From positions 10,927,954 to 10,991,953 of the forward strand of contig OW804099.1 of assembly GCA_942159475.1 (NCBI GenBank): a DNA stretch of 64,000 bases, read 5' to 3'. Numbering within the stretch: position 1 is the stretch's first letter; each line of letters starts with the position of its first letter. The notes under the pieces were generated by a model. That model saw only the letters and a list, made by a program, of their open reading frames with translations. It was not told the DNA's origin and ran no database searches. This document shows, piece after piece, positions 46,180 to 57,538 of this stretch. The stretch is from Sthenelais limicola (Eukaryota > Annelida > Polychaeta > Phyllodocida > Sigalionidae). The position numbers and the translations under genes are program-made.

Positions 46180-48733
46180 CTAGACGTCTTTCTCATCTCT
46201 CTCATGGAGATCTGAGAAAGAAACACATTTGTTTCTCAGACCTGCCCCATTTCCCACACTTGCTAATGAGATAGTACTCGAGGTTAAACCTCTTTTCGAA
46301 CGACTGAGGGGGGTTTTTAATAAAATCTGCACAGTTCTAGAGTTCTTTGGGACCCAAAATAGAGCCCAAATCTTCTCCTGACTTGCCAAGGCTGTTTTTA
46401 GCCTAAAAGAGGAATAAAAGGGTATTTTAACAGCTGTCGGCAAAGTTACTCTAAACACTTTGCCTTGACTGGGTACTAAAAGGTCATCACTCCATTCAAG
46501 GAAAATAAATCTCCTCAAATGGCAGCAAGAAATTTCTGCCTCTGCAGAGATTACTACAGGAGCAAGAGACTTGACCATAGCATTATGAGAAAAAATTGAA
46601 CTGACCAATGGAAAATCGAAAGAGTTTCCACTGCTCTGTAAACGCAAGTGAAGCATGGGGGTGTCCAACATCTCGTTTCTTCCCCCACAGCAAATCATGT
46701 TCAAGAACACTCTATAGGTCCAAATCTTTTTTAAGACAAATACTAGCATAATACAGAGGCAAATGGAGACCAAATAACCAGAATAATCGTAGTAAAAAGA
46801 ATAATAATTAAAGGAAGAATCAGTGATAGACTTGGCACCTGGTGAAAAAACGACATTAGCAGCCTCCAGATCAGTTAAATTCATAATAGCAAAAGCATCT
46901 GTCTGGCGCACAATTGGAAAAATAGCTCCCAAACGATGCATCTTACAGAATAAATAAACACACATTATCGTGTTAAAAAGGCCGATCATGGTGGCAGTAA
47001 TGCCCACCGACTGATGTTTAGGGAGATTCTGCAGATTTACTTTCAAGTTATCCCAAATTTTCTTTACTTTTTGTTGCTTTTCCATCATGTCCTTTACCGC
47101 TGGTCTTAAGTCGATACCCTTATTTATTAAATCGTCTCCAAGGTGGCCTAAATGTTTCCTAATGTCCTCGGAGGAGGGTAAATTTAATTCCACTGGAGCA
47201 TGAAAGATTTCTGCCCCAGAGATATTTAAAATATCGATTCCAAAAGAAGCAGCCATAGGCATATTAAAACCTGTTTTGATACTAATATGAGCAATTTCTG
47301 GCTCTTCACAGTTAATTTGATTATTTTCCAACACAACCTTATCGAATTTCAAAATACACTGGCAGGGTAAGGACACAACAAGAAAAGGGGGGACACTAAT
47401 CTCCTTGTTATGACCCCCAGGGCACTCAAACCTCGCTGTATGGCCTGCCCCGACGATGACATGGCTGTCATTACCCACTGATAGGTGTGTCAGGGGCACA
47501 GGCACGTTGAGGAACGAGTGGTAAGGGCATAGTTCAAGGGCTGAAGTTACATTATCAAAGAATAGGGACGATAAACATGACCAAAGTCTAATAGATCTCA
47601 AAATAATAGATTCTCTGCAAAACCTACCATAATCCAGGTTGACACAAGCTTCCATAAATTCACTGTTCAGTTCCAAGTACTGGCTCTGGTCCTTCGAGAT
47701 GGCAAAATATTTTGAGGCAAACACCAGTTTAGTAAATCCAGAGGTATTGTGAGAATGGCTATGTAGGGGCAAGGGAATAAAAATGGGTCTAAAGAGAGAA
47801 AAAATTGATTTTCTAGGAGCCACAATGACCCCTAAAGAAATAAAAATTCGATCTCTATCCACATGGAAATTTAGCAGCGAATCCCTGTCCAAAGTAGTTA
47901 CCATATGGTAACCTTCAGGCAAGGACCTCCGCAATACTCCCCTAGCCCTGTCCAGACTCCTGTCCTCTACGAGATCCAACGACACATGCCCCTCCAATAA
48001 ACCCTCGATCGCTGTCAGTACTTTCCTCACTGTTCCCACGTATTGGGCCTGGGCCACGATGTCAAGGGTGGTTGCAGAGAGGAAAGACAGCTTTCTGAAG
48101 TTTAGGTGCATGAATCGTATGGCCGACAGGAGCTCTCCAGAGCTAGTATTAGCCACAGTACCAATAGTCGCAGTTAAGTTCAAAATCAAATTGTCTACTT
48201 CCAGTAAATGTTCCAAAGAAAAATCCAACAGCAAATTTGTGTTTAATACAAGTCCATTGATGACCTTATCTCTTGCCTCTTGTGTTTCCTCAATAGTTCC
48301 AACTCCTCCTGACATTATTCGCACTGCTTTATTGAAGTCAGCCAATTCATCCTCAGTGGCCACACCAAAAAGTTTTCGAGCAACCTTTCCTACCCCAGGC
48401 AAGACAGATCGTTTTGTCCTTGCAGAGTAATCAGCCTTCAAAGTTTCCATAATAGAAGAAAACTTGAAAAATGTCCCATTTGCAATCCTATATAGACGAT
48501 TTTGCATAAAATTAATTGCAACACAATCTTCCTCTTGTATTCCTAGTCTAACAGAATCGCAAAGGGAAGGCATAACAGGGTCTTCTACCCTAGGCAAGGG
48601 TAGGTCCAAAATCACTGACTTCTGTTGGCAATTGACCACGATGTCTTGCTCTCTGAACAGGAAAACACCTAGGTTTTGTCGCAGCCTGTGTCCCGTAACA
48701 GACACAGTCGCCACGACCAGCAGGAAAAGCACA
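46180..48733 (-). CDS. env: Envelope-like fusion glycoprotein (3' exon)
   Basis: 850-codon frame. There is no ATG before the hydrophobic signal-like start (LFLLVVATVSV). Instead a strong acceptor (TTTTTCTTCAACTTCAG, AG at 48735-48734) opens the exon, so the start codon must come from a 5' leader exon, as in gypsy-type elements. That exon lies in the deleted region. Visible features: furin-type RTKR at residues 105-108, followed by a Gly/Ala/Leu fusion-peptide-like stretch; several N-glycosylation sites; Cys-rich ectodomain; a helical region at ~535-570; and transmembrane helix 1 at ~575-597. This resembles the class I F-type envelope of errantiviruses and baculoviruses. Unusually, a second helix (~651-670) and a long tail (671-850) follow. 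Confidence 0.82.
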
Positions 48734-50614
48734 CTGAAGTTGAAGAAAAATCAGACACTCTCTCAGACAATTGCAAAAAGTCAAAAACAAATGATAAAAA
48801 CGTAAAGAAAAAGGGTTAACTAAAGTACAATATCTAAAACCAAAGTCTATCTACTTGATTCAGTTAGACATTGGCTTCACACGATCCCCATTGTCTATGT
48901 GGGGAGTGGCAAAGTTCTTAAGTTTCAGAAAAAATAAAATCTAAGTACAGAATAAATAATTTAAAGTTCCTAGAAATCATTTCTAGATCATTAGCATGGA
49001 CGCTTAAATGAGTCGAACGACGAATTAGGTAACCAATTACAAGAGAAATCAAGATGAAAAGAAAAAATATATCAGGGAGCAACTCCTACCTCCGTCTATC
49101 CATCTTGAATCTCCAGACCTTGAGTGATCGTGGTCTAGTCAGAGAAACCTTAGGGTAGTACCCATTACATTAACCCCTCCAGGGTGGATTGGTGCGGTAC
49201 TAGGCCTGGCCACGTCCAGATTAAGTGTCAGGGGGGTTTCAATACAGCCCCCAACCCCTCATTGCTGGCTCAGTAGGTGACCCAGGCCCATTCCATCAAG
49301 GGAACACTAGGGCTTGTGGGATGCACGAGAGGTTTGCAGCATGAGCGATGCCACGCCCCCCTGAGGGAAGGACCAAGCAACGCCCACGCCACGCGCATTC
49401 CTCTGCACTGAGGCTCATCCCACTCTAGCAACGGTACCTACGACTGTCCAAATCCTACCTTTAGTCCCTTCAGGGCGAGATTTCTCCTTTCAAATCATCC
49501 ACAGTTAACACAAGCCTCAAGGGAGGAATGGACAAGAATTCTTTGAATAAATTTACATGTCCTCTCCCCTAAAATCTTCGCTTCATTGGCTCACAAACGT
49601 TCTTACATGGTGATGACTAAGAAAAAGTCCAGAGAAAATGGCCTAAAGTCATCACATTCTGTACTAGAACTAATACAGATCAAAAATATCAACTTTACAA
49701 ATATAAATAATTTCAAAGTTTTTCAAAAGTTCAAGAAAAACGCTCAAAATCGCACAAAAAATTTACTCCAAAACCCTTGCAATTGTCATAAAAATAGTCC
49801 GAAACTCACCAAGGAACAGAAACACTCATCATACTACAAAACAGAAGGGATTTAAGCACAATATCTCCCCCAAATGACACCTCAGGCAAGCCAGATTGTT
49901 CATTTGAGATTCAGCAACCAAGCAAATTTTTCTTCCAAGTTGCCAAGGGTTGGCACACATCCGCAGCAAAATTAGCAGAAAATGATGCCAAGCGACCAAA
50001 CTGCAAAAGGTTTGCAGTATTTGGCAACCAAATGGTTTCTAGAAAATAAATAAAAAATAAAAATATAATCCCAAATCGCTCTGAAACAGAGCGTTTTCTT
50101 CCGAACTGGGAAATAAAATATAAAATTAAATGATCGGGGTTGCTGTTTCTCCAGGCAGTGCCTAAAGCATCACATTATTGCTAGACGTGGTGATACACAA
50201 TGTCTAGCAAGGGAGAGTATCATGCCCATACTCCCGACTGGGCGATAAATTAACGTTGAGCAGCCGGCTATTTATAGGCCTAGAGTTGAAAGCGCGGACG
50301 TCGGAGTGAACAGGTGTACGCGCTCAACACGCTAGCGCCTATGGGCGGGTGACAAGAGGTGTCCAGATTGACACTTTCCAGCTGGAAATATATCCACATA
50401 GGGAATGCTACTGCACACCGCATTGTTGCTTCCCCGACGACGCTCGTCGGGACCTGCTCGCTCCCGTGCCGTGAAAAACGCCACTCTGTCAGTCGGCCGC
50501 TCTCCCGATGAAACAAAAGCTGCCTAGGCTTGCTTCTACCGATGGGCCATTCCCCAATAAGCTCTGATATCCACACGCCCAGGCAATGGCTAGAATAAAA
50601 ACAAATAAATGAAC
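48734..50614 (-). other. pol-env spacer (intron-like in env mRNA)
   Basis: About 1.9 kb without a convincing minus-strand gene. Part is GC-rich (49130-49450). It ends in the env acceptor at 48735-48734. Small frames such as 50576-50280 lack ATG and domains. Confidence 0.5.
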
Positions 50615-53600
50615 TTATTTCCCCAACAATTTCTTGAGGAAATCCCGAGTATATTTCTTATTTACCAGTTTAAGGAATTGAACATGCACAGGCCGACTCA
50701 ATATCTTGCCGCTGCTCAAGTTCTTCAGTTTTGCAGTGAATTTTGATGGCCTTCTCACTACCAAATAAGGTCCAGAGTACTGGCTCTGTATCTTAGCACT
50801 CAAACCCTTCTTGAAGAAATGAACTTTGGCATACACCACACAACCAGGTTCAATATTGTCCAAATGAATCTTTCTGTCATACCTTTGTTTCATATTAACA
50901 TTAGATCTTTCAATGTTTCTTTCTACAAGCTGTGTCAATTTTTCCCTGTTCTCATCCGCGTCCAACAGATGTTCCAGAATTGGTTTGATCGTATCTTTCA
51001 CATCTATCAGACATGCCTGAGAAGGAATTTGACATTCACGCCCATACACCAGTGTATAAGGGGCTATTCCAGCACTGAAACTATCTGTGGCATTTAGGGC
51101 CATAACAATTCCTGGGACATATAGATCCCAGTTCTCTGCATTTGCCAAGCAGAAGGTACGCAGCCTCTCTCCCATCGATTTATTTTGTCTTTCAATGAGC
51201 CCATTTGAAGATGGCTTCCAGGGAGAGGAGAAAATCTGTTCTATTCCAAACTTTTTACAGAATAAGGTGAAATCCTTCCCTGTAAATGTCGTCCCGTTGT
51301 CGCTATAAATCTTACTTGGACAACCCACAGAACAGATCACTTTCTCAAAGAATTCATTCCTAAAACTTGCACTACTGATCGAATCAGTGGCCCAAGCAAA
51401 TAAGAACTTTGTGGACATATCTATACAGGTTTGAATATAGCAATTTCCTGATTTGGTCTTAGTAATGGTACCTATTGAGTCAACCATAAAACATGAGAAG
51501 GGGCGTGGGGTGGGATCCCTAATCTCCATGGGCAGGCGGATGGTCCTATTCATCTTCTTTGAACTAAGGCATTCGTGGCAAATTGAAACATATTTCTCCA
51601 CATCTGCTACCATAGTTGGCCAGAAAAACCTGCTGGAGATCAAGTGAAGCATCTTAGTGATCCCCACATGTGCACCGACTACCCCATTATGGATCCTTTC
51701 TAGGAATTTATTAATCAGATCCTTAGGTATCACAATCTGGTACACCTGTGGTATCAGTCTATACCTCAGCTTCCCAGGAATTCGACACAGGAGGCCATTT
51801 CTCATAAAGAACTGTTCCTGGGACAGCAATATCCGCCTTGCTTCCTCATTTTCCTGGGGGAGCATTCCAGACTTAATATAGTTGATCATTGATCTACAGG
51901 CAGGATCAGACATCTGTCCTGAAATCAGATCTTTCACTCCCACAGCTTCACCTCCTGTTAATTCCTCAGAAAATAAATCACCTGACAGACGGGGGGTGGC
52001 TGATGCTATAGCCTTTCTTCTGTCGGCATTCTTACTGATCTTAGACCTAGAAAAATGTGGCAATTTACTGCTAACCCTAGCCTGTTTATTCTTTATAGCC
52101 TTTTGCTTCCTCTTCCTCTCCTGATCCCTTGATCTTTGGAGGGCCTTTTCCTTAGATCTGTCCGTATCCTGGCGTGTGGAGGATCTTGTTTCAATAGCCA
52201 TGATGGCTTTCTCCCCACTCACTACAGGAATTCTAGGAGCTTCTTCCTCACATTCTTGGTCGATGACTGTGAGGTCCTCCTTCAAGGAAATTATAGGAAG
52301 TGGCCTAAACATTCTTACAGGATAATTTTGTACCACATCTTCCGGTCTGAAATATTTAATGGCATGTACCTCAGAAAAAGCCACAGATTTACCATGACCC
52401 CTGCCCTGAGGCACGTGGCTCTCCTTCCCCTCAAGGCTGTAATCTCGCCTGCTGAGAATATCAGCAACCGTGTTTAGGGAGCCCTTCAGATATAGGATAG
52501 TGTATTCAAAATTACTGAAAAAATCGAGCCATCTAGCCATTCTACCAGTAAGATTTTTCTTGCTATTTAGAGCAAGCAATGCTTGGTGATCTGTGTATAT
52601 GGAGAAGGGCCTCCCCCAGATATAATGTTTGAACTTTTCCATAGCAAACTTCAAACCAGCCAGTTCCCTGTCAGAACAGCTATAGTTCCTCTCACATTTC
52701 GTGAGGGCCCTTCCCGCGAATTCTATGGGTCTAAGAAACCCATTTTCATCCTTTTGATTTAAAGAACAGCCAAGGGAAAAATTACTTGCATCACTTGTGA
52801 TAAAAAATTCCTTAGAATAATCTGGATGTGGTAGCAAGGCATTTTTACAAATGGACCTCTTGACGAGCTCAAAACTTCTCTCACTTTCAGGGTCCCATTT
52901 GAACTCCCTCTTTTTGCTGGTAATACGGTACAGAGGTATCATAAGCTCACTAAAATTTGGAATGAAATTTCTATAGTAATTGCACAGGCCACAGAAAGCT
53001 TTCACATCTTTGGCTTTCCTAGGTCTGGGGAAGCTCCTGATAGCATCTACCTTGCAATGCTCAGGTTGGAGACCTCGCCTGTTAATCACATAGCCTAAAA
53101 ATGAAACCGATTCAAGACCAAAGAAACATTTCTCCTTCTTCAACCTAATGCCAGCTTTAACAAGAGTAGAAAACAAATTATCTATACTCAGGAGATGCTC
53201 CTCCCAGCTATCTGACGCCAAAATTATGTCATCAATATAGCAACTAACATTAGGGATCCCTTCCAAGATCCGAGTCATCATAGCGTTGAAGCTTTTAGGG
53301 CTTGTCTTCAAACCCATAGGCATACTCCTATACTGGAATATACCATCACACGTGGAAAAAGCTGTTATATGGCGATCTTCTTTTCTCAACTTACATTGAT
53401 AAAAGCCATTATAACAATCGACCTTGGTAAAATACTTTCCACGCATTTCTCCAACTCTAGATATTACTTCATCAGCTCTTGGAAAGGGTATAGCCTGAGG
53501 TAAAACTTCCGTGTTGACAAAACGAAAGTCCACGACAAGCCTATGTTTGACGTTTCCTGACCTTCTCGAACCTGGTTTCTCTACTAAAAAACATGGGCTA

Positions 53601-54631
53601 GAAAACAAACCTCTACCATCTGTTTTTTCAATAATACCAGAATCTAGCTGTTCCTTCACTAGCTTTCTCAAAATCGTCGTCATTTGTGGGTTCAACCTAT
53701 ATGGCATTTTATTAACAGGTCTAAAATTTTCTTTCAGATCAATTCGATGTTCATAATTCTCCGCGTGTATTATTGGTACCCCTTCCTTGTGGAAAACCTG
53801 ATCAAATCTTAGTAAAATATCAAGTAGCTGAGTCTGTTGTTCCCTCGTGAGCTTCTCTGACATTTGATATGAGCCCCCCACCGTCTGTATTTTGTCGGCC
53901 ATGAGTGGCTCATATCTCTTATCACCCACAGCTGTCGACGCCTCAGTACTTGTCTGACACGTGCCTAGCTCGTTTATCACACTGTGGGGGCTTGCTCGAA
54001 GCAAAGGGAAGAAATCTTTCTCGTTTCTTACTCTAAAAAGGCCTAAAATATTTCCCTTTCTTACCTTACATTCGGTTTCTGAAAGATTAGCAATGACAAC
54101 CGGAATGGAATTGTTTTCATTAGCTCTTACCAGGCACCTTTTAGCAATAAAGGGAACAGGTCTACTCCTGTTCAAATTTTCTGTTATTCCTACCTTCCCT
54201 TTGAGACTCTGCAAGCCAGAAATACGAATAGAAAAAACATTCTCAGCCCTTGGTTTCAACACAATGTCTCTGTCTGTTCTTATCACATATAGACCTTGGT
54301 TTGGATCACCAAACCTGATGTTTGCCTTGTACCTGTCGAGGAAATCGACACCAATAATCATAGCCCTTCTCAGGCCAGGAACAACATGCAACCATTCTAC
54401 ATAAGTTTCACCTCCTATTTCGAATACAGCTCTTATAGCCTTTCTGGCTATTTTATAATCACCATTTGCCATGTACAGCTTTAAATACGTTTCAGCTACA
54501 ATAAACTTTGGATTATCCTTGATAATAGCATTACTGAACTCTGATCCGACACAAGAGACACTGGCCCCAGTGTCTACAAGGGTAGGAACAATATATTTTC
54601 CCACCTTAACCTCTACTCTGGCATCTGACAA
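50615..54631 (-). CDS. pol: Pol polyprotein: protease-RT-RNase H-integrase
   Basis: 1,338 codons and uninterrupted. Protease active site DTGA at residues 20-23; RT with VVDFR and YIDD (465-468); RNase H with TSDAS (613-617) and YTDHQALLAL; a Lys/Arg-rich linker (~815-880); integrase HHCC (H981, H988, C1018, C1021) and DDE residues D1051, D1111, E1147; and a C-terminal SH3-like GPYLVVRRPSKFTAKL region. The order places it in Ty3/gypsy. The frame has no ATG and opens at the deletion joint with the truncated LTR, so the natural N-terminus (Gag-Pol fusion) is missing. Catalytic residues all look intact. Copies elsewhere with gag would be needed for transposition. Confidence 0.93.
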   Translation of the reverse strand: MSDARVEVKVGKYIVPTLVDTGASVSCVGSEFSNAIIKDNPKFIVAETYLKLYMANGDYKIARKAIRAVFEIGGETYVEWLHVVPGLRRAMIIGVDFLDRYKANIRFGDPNQGLYVIRTDRDIVLKPRAENVFSIRISGLQSLKGKVGITENLNRSRPVPFIAKRCLVRANENNSIPVVIANLSETECKVRKGNILGLFRVRNEKDFFPLLRASPHSVINELGTCQTSTEASTAVGDKRYEPLMADKIQTVGGSYQMSEKLTREQQTQLLDILLRFDQVFHKEGVPIIHAENYEHRIDLKENFRPVNKMPYRLNPQMTTILRKLVKEQLDSGIIEKTDGRGLFSSPCFLVEKPGSRRSGNVKHRLVVDFRFVNTEVLPQAIPFPRADEVISRVGEMRGKYFTKVDCYNGFYQCKLRKEDRHITAFSTCDGIFQYRSMPMGLKTSPKSFNAMMTRILEGIPNVSCYIDDIILASDSWEEHLLSIDNLFSTLVKAGIRLKKEKCFFGLESVSFLGYVINRRGLQPEHCKVDAIRSFPRPRKAKDVKAFCGLCNYYRNFIPNFSELMIPLYRITSKKREFKWDPESERSFELVKRSICKNALLPHPDYSKEFFITSDASNFSLGCSLNQKDENGFLRPIEFAGRALTKCERNYSCSDRELAGLKFAMEKFKHYIWGRPFSIYTDHQALLALNSKKNLTGRMARWLDFFSNFEYTILYLKGSLNTVADILSRRDYSLEGKESHVPQGRGHGKSVAFSEVHAIKYFRPEDVVQNYPVRMFRPLPIISLKEDLTVIDQECEEEAPRIPVVSGEKAIMAIETRSSTRQDTDRSKEKALQRSRDQERKRKQKAIKNKQARVSSKLPHFSRSKISKNADRRKAIASATPRLSGDLFSEELTGGEAVGVKDLISGQMSDPACRSMINYIKSGMLPQENEEARRILLSQEQFFMRNGLLCRIPGKLRYRLIPQVYQIVIPKDLINKFLERIHNGVVGAHVGITKMLHLISSRFFWPTMVADVEKYVSICHECLSSKKMNRTIRLPMEIRDPTPRPFSCFMVDSIGTITKTKSGNCYIQTCIDMSTKFLFAWATDSISSASFRNEFFEKVICSVGCPSKIYSDNGTTFTGKDFTLFCKKFGIEQIFSSPWKPSSNGLIERQNKSMGERLRTFCLANAENWDLYVPGIVMALNATDSFSAGIAPYTLVYGRECQIPSQACLIDVKDTIKPILEHLLDADENREKLTQLVERNIERSNVNMKQRYDRKIHLDNIEPGCVVYAKVHFFKKGLSAKIQSQYSGPYLVVRRPSKFTAKLKNLSSGKILSRPVHVQFLKLVNKKYTRDFLKKLLGK

Positions 54632-54632
54632 T

Positions 54633-54778
54633 TTTTATTAGACAACAACCCTCACAGGAGCAGCTCACGTGCTACTCCTGGAGGTGGGAGGGGCTCTATC
54701 CATGATAGGCCCAAGGCAATATGAATGGCAGGTGTGAGTCATGGAGGGAGGGGCTAGGATGATCTTGGCTGTATAGCA
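54633..54778 (-). repeat. Truncated 5' LTR (146 bp)
   Basis: Same sequence as 43460-43605 with no difference seen. The remaining ~106 bp of the LTR, the primer site and gag are missing at the joint near 54632. Confidence 0.9.
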
Positions 54779-55690
54779 GGAGCGAAATGGGGCATTGACA
54801 AGTGTTCAAACTTCAATGTGCGATATACTTTAGGATAGTGTGTTCAAAGAAGCCATAGTTGGCACACAGAAATGTCCCCGTGATGGGAATTGCTTTCTCC
54901 ATCTCCCCAAAACGTCCCAACGAAGTATGAAATACAAATTACAAAATACACATTTTTTTTAATTTTTCGGCATAAACTAGCAAGATATACTAAATGTGTA
55001 GAGCTGACGAATGTACATTTTCTGACGACCTAACCCATGATATTCTCAAAGACGTTGGCTTTTTTAAATGCATTGTATTTTATCTAAATCATCAAAAATC
55101 CCATGATTAAAAATAGGTCTAACACTGTGTTAAAAATGCGCAGCTGGTACCATTACTCCTATCAGTAATATTCTACTATAATAATCGCATGTTAGAACAG
55201 CTATATTTAACTGCACTAAGTGCATGTCAGAGCAGTGTCAGTGGACTATGGCAATCAGATGTTACTTTCTGATTTTTTATCTTAGCCTATATCTGCTTTC
55301 TTTGGGTCAAAAGGTTGGCGTATAGGACCCTACCAATTAATTCCACCTTTGCTATTAATGGTAACTTAGGGTTACCTTACGCATTATATTCCTGACATCT
55401 ACAGGATACAGCCATTTGTTTAATTCTCAAGATCGGACAATTTTCGAGGAAGATATAATAAGATCATCTATATGGGTAATTTACAGTGACAATAAAAAAC
55501 ATTGCCCCTATTTATGCGATAATTAGGCATGTATTTTTTATTGTGAATAATAACCTTTCACGATTACTGGTAATACAGATTTGGTAAACGTGGTATATTA
55601 TTGTGAGGTAAAACAACGCGCCTATTTTTATTTAATGGGCCTAGTAAAAGTAATTTGAAAGTAGTCTAAAATTGAATTAAATGCAGGCCT
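54779..55690. other. Interspersed repeat remainder and unassigned DNA
   Basis: GGAGCGAAATGGGGCATTG continues copy 2 of the interspersed repeat after the retroelement. The rest is AT-rich and has no supported exon. Confidence 0.5.
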
Positions 55691-55699
55691 ATCGGCTAA

Positions 55700-55846
55700 C
55701 CTATTAATTAGAGCTCCTAACATGGGCCCCACAGCGCCACCTAGCGTGTAGCAATGCTGGACGCTCCAAAACAAGCTATTTCATCGCCGGGCACCGTCCT
55801 CACCAGTGATGCATTTGGAGTTGGAAATTCTCATCAAATCCCGCAA
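55700..55846 (+). ncRNA. Candidate first exon of a spliced transcript
   Basis: A CpG-containing patch ends in an ideal donor, CCGCAA|GTAAGTATT (GT at 55847). Possible partner exons are 61820-61885 (acceptor CCTGCATAG, donor CCAG|GTAATT) and one starting at 63467 (acceptor GATGTTTGTAG). If translated from the ATG at 55753, the second exon would stop after five codons, so a non-coding RNA or a 5' UTR is more likely. The YR retrotransposon would lie in its first intron. Splice-signal evidence only. Confidence 0.27.
55731..55746 (-). promoter_or_regulatory. CTCF-like core motif
   Basis: On the minus strand CTAGGTGGCGCT fits the bilaterian CTCF core S-Y-A-G-R-K-G-G-C-R-S-Y. The three bases before it do not match the CCA of the full consensus. 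It lies in the GC-richest spot of an AT-rich stretch. Single-motif evidence only. Confidence 0.3.
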
Positions 55847-56956
55847 GTAAGTATTATTATTATATATGGCCATTTACAATAATGGGACAGTCATTCTCAG
55901 GATCACCTGTGGGAACTACTGATGGTAGGACTACTCAAGCTAGTTGCTTATTTTAATTTAAATCTCTCGCAACGTTAGACAAACAATATGGCGGCCTAAA
56001 CAATAGGCTTATACTGACATGGTGTTTGGTCACGGTGTTTGGGTTTAATTTGGGCCTGTCTTGTGTCAGAGGTGGCGGCGCCATTGGCATTACTTATGAT
56101 GAAAAGGCTCAAACGTACATACATGACACCTTTAGGACATGTAGATATACCTTTATACTTTCGAAAACTGTATTAATATAATATATATATTGACCAGAGT
56201 CTGGGAAATTAGCAATTTTAAATGTCAGGACAGGCCATCATCCGCTATGTCCGACAGGCCACACAGAAATACATACCCAGCTATACCCGCCCGTGAAGTA
56301 GCCTACCTCTCAATGAATGAAGTTCAAGTGATTTCAATCGATCGGTGGAAGGGTGGAGGGTATGGAAAGTACATGGAATATTTGTTTTAAATAGCCGGAA
56401 GCTTTCAGACATACCATCCCACTTGCTAAATATGCTTTTGCAAAAAATATGAACAATTTAGGTAAATGAGCAATTCAATTGGCAGGCGGGTGCCTTGCTA
56501 CATAGACCTTCTATAATTACTTGAAAGCAATGGATTTTGTATCATATAGGTGATTTTCATGCATTGTTTAACTATCACAATGAGGGCGGGTAAACCCCAA
56601 CATGTGGTGCAGGTAATATCTCAATAGTAAGTCTACTATCTACCGCTAATGAAATATTAGGGGAGGCACTCGATTGCTACTGTTTTAAAGTCAATGAGTG
56701 GTATACTGTATGGATTTATACCTGTTATGCATGCCCAACTTGACACTTAAATCTTCACTGATGGTATAGACAATAGAATATTGATTCTGTAGTGTAATAT
56801 AAGAATCAGTTCTAATACAAAATCGGTAACCTTACACTGTATGGGAGACAATCAATTCTGAATTGGTAGAATGATTTAGATAGAATATCTATACAGAACT
56901 ATACAGAGGCTAGTAATACAATAGGCCCTATGTGAATAATATTTATAACACATGTG
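55847..56956. other. Non-coding stretch, nothing supported
   Basis: AT-rich. Short frames such as 56190-56390 have no domains. Left flank of the YR retrotransposon. Confidence 0.5.
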
Positions 56957-57538
56957 CATGAGAGAACAACGACGGGTATGGATAAATATATTTTATTTGA
57001 CAATGGTTAAATGAATTGTTTGGTTATATAAAAGTTGATATAAAATGAGAATTGTTTTATATATGATTAGATTAAAATTATACATGAATGTGGATATTGA
57101 ATAAAAGAATTGATTTATAAATTGGTAAAAGATTAATGTGAGGAATTGAATGAAATTAAATTGAGAAAATAAAATATATTTTTAAATGATTAGAATTGTA
57201 GGGTTGGGAGGGTGGAAGCTAAATTCGAAAGTGTGGTTTGAACGGAGAGGAGCAGGGCTTATATATGAGGGAGTTATGTAATATGTTGAAGTAGGTAATT
57301 TAGAAGAGGGAGGCCCGCCGCGTCTCTCATGCTCCACTGATTTTCAATAGTGATCACCATGAGAGAACAACGACGGGTATGGATAAATATATTTTATTTG
57401 ACAATGGTTAAATGAATTGTTTGGTTATATAAAAGTTGATATAAAATGAGAATTGTTTTATATATGATTAGATTAAAATTATACATGAATGTGGATATTG
57501 AATAAAAGAATTGATTTATAAATTGGTAAAAGATTAAT
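56957..57538 (-). repeat. 3' split direct repeats B1-A2-B2
   Basis: B copies 57358-57538 and 56957-57137 (181 bp each, start CATGAGAGAACAACGACGGG on the plus strand). A copy 57216-57357 (142 bp) matches 61640-61781. The recombinase stop codon lies inside B1. Confidence 0.93.

Larger units (their letters stand above)
43354..54778 (-). mobile_element. Ty3/gypsy-like retroelement with env and accessory genes, gag deleted
   Basis: Minus-strand element of 11,425 bp flanked by GGAG (43350-43353 and 54779-54782). Order in element direction: truncated 5' LTR (54778-54633), pol (54631-50615), envelope-like gene (48733-46180), accessory membrane gene (44850-44266), polypurine tract, full 3' LTR (43605-43354). 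The 5' LTR keeps only its first 146 bp and joins directly to the protease start, so R/U5, primer site and all of gag are missing and this copy is defective. The 146 bp shared with the 3' LTR look identical, so both insertion and deletion are recent. It resembles errantivirus-like elements in having a spliced env. Confidence 0.88.

Noticed and set aside
46180..48732. Plus-strand open frames over the env region (48059-48430, 48464-48805)
   Set aside because: Shadows of the long minus-strand envelope frame; no domains.
50280..50576. 98-codon minus-strand frame after pol
   Set aside because: It starts without ATG, has no domain, and lies in the pol-env spacer.
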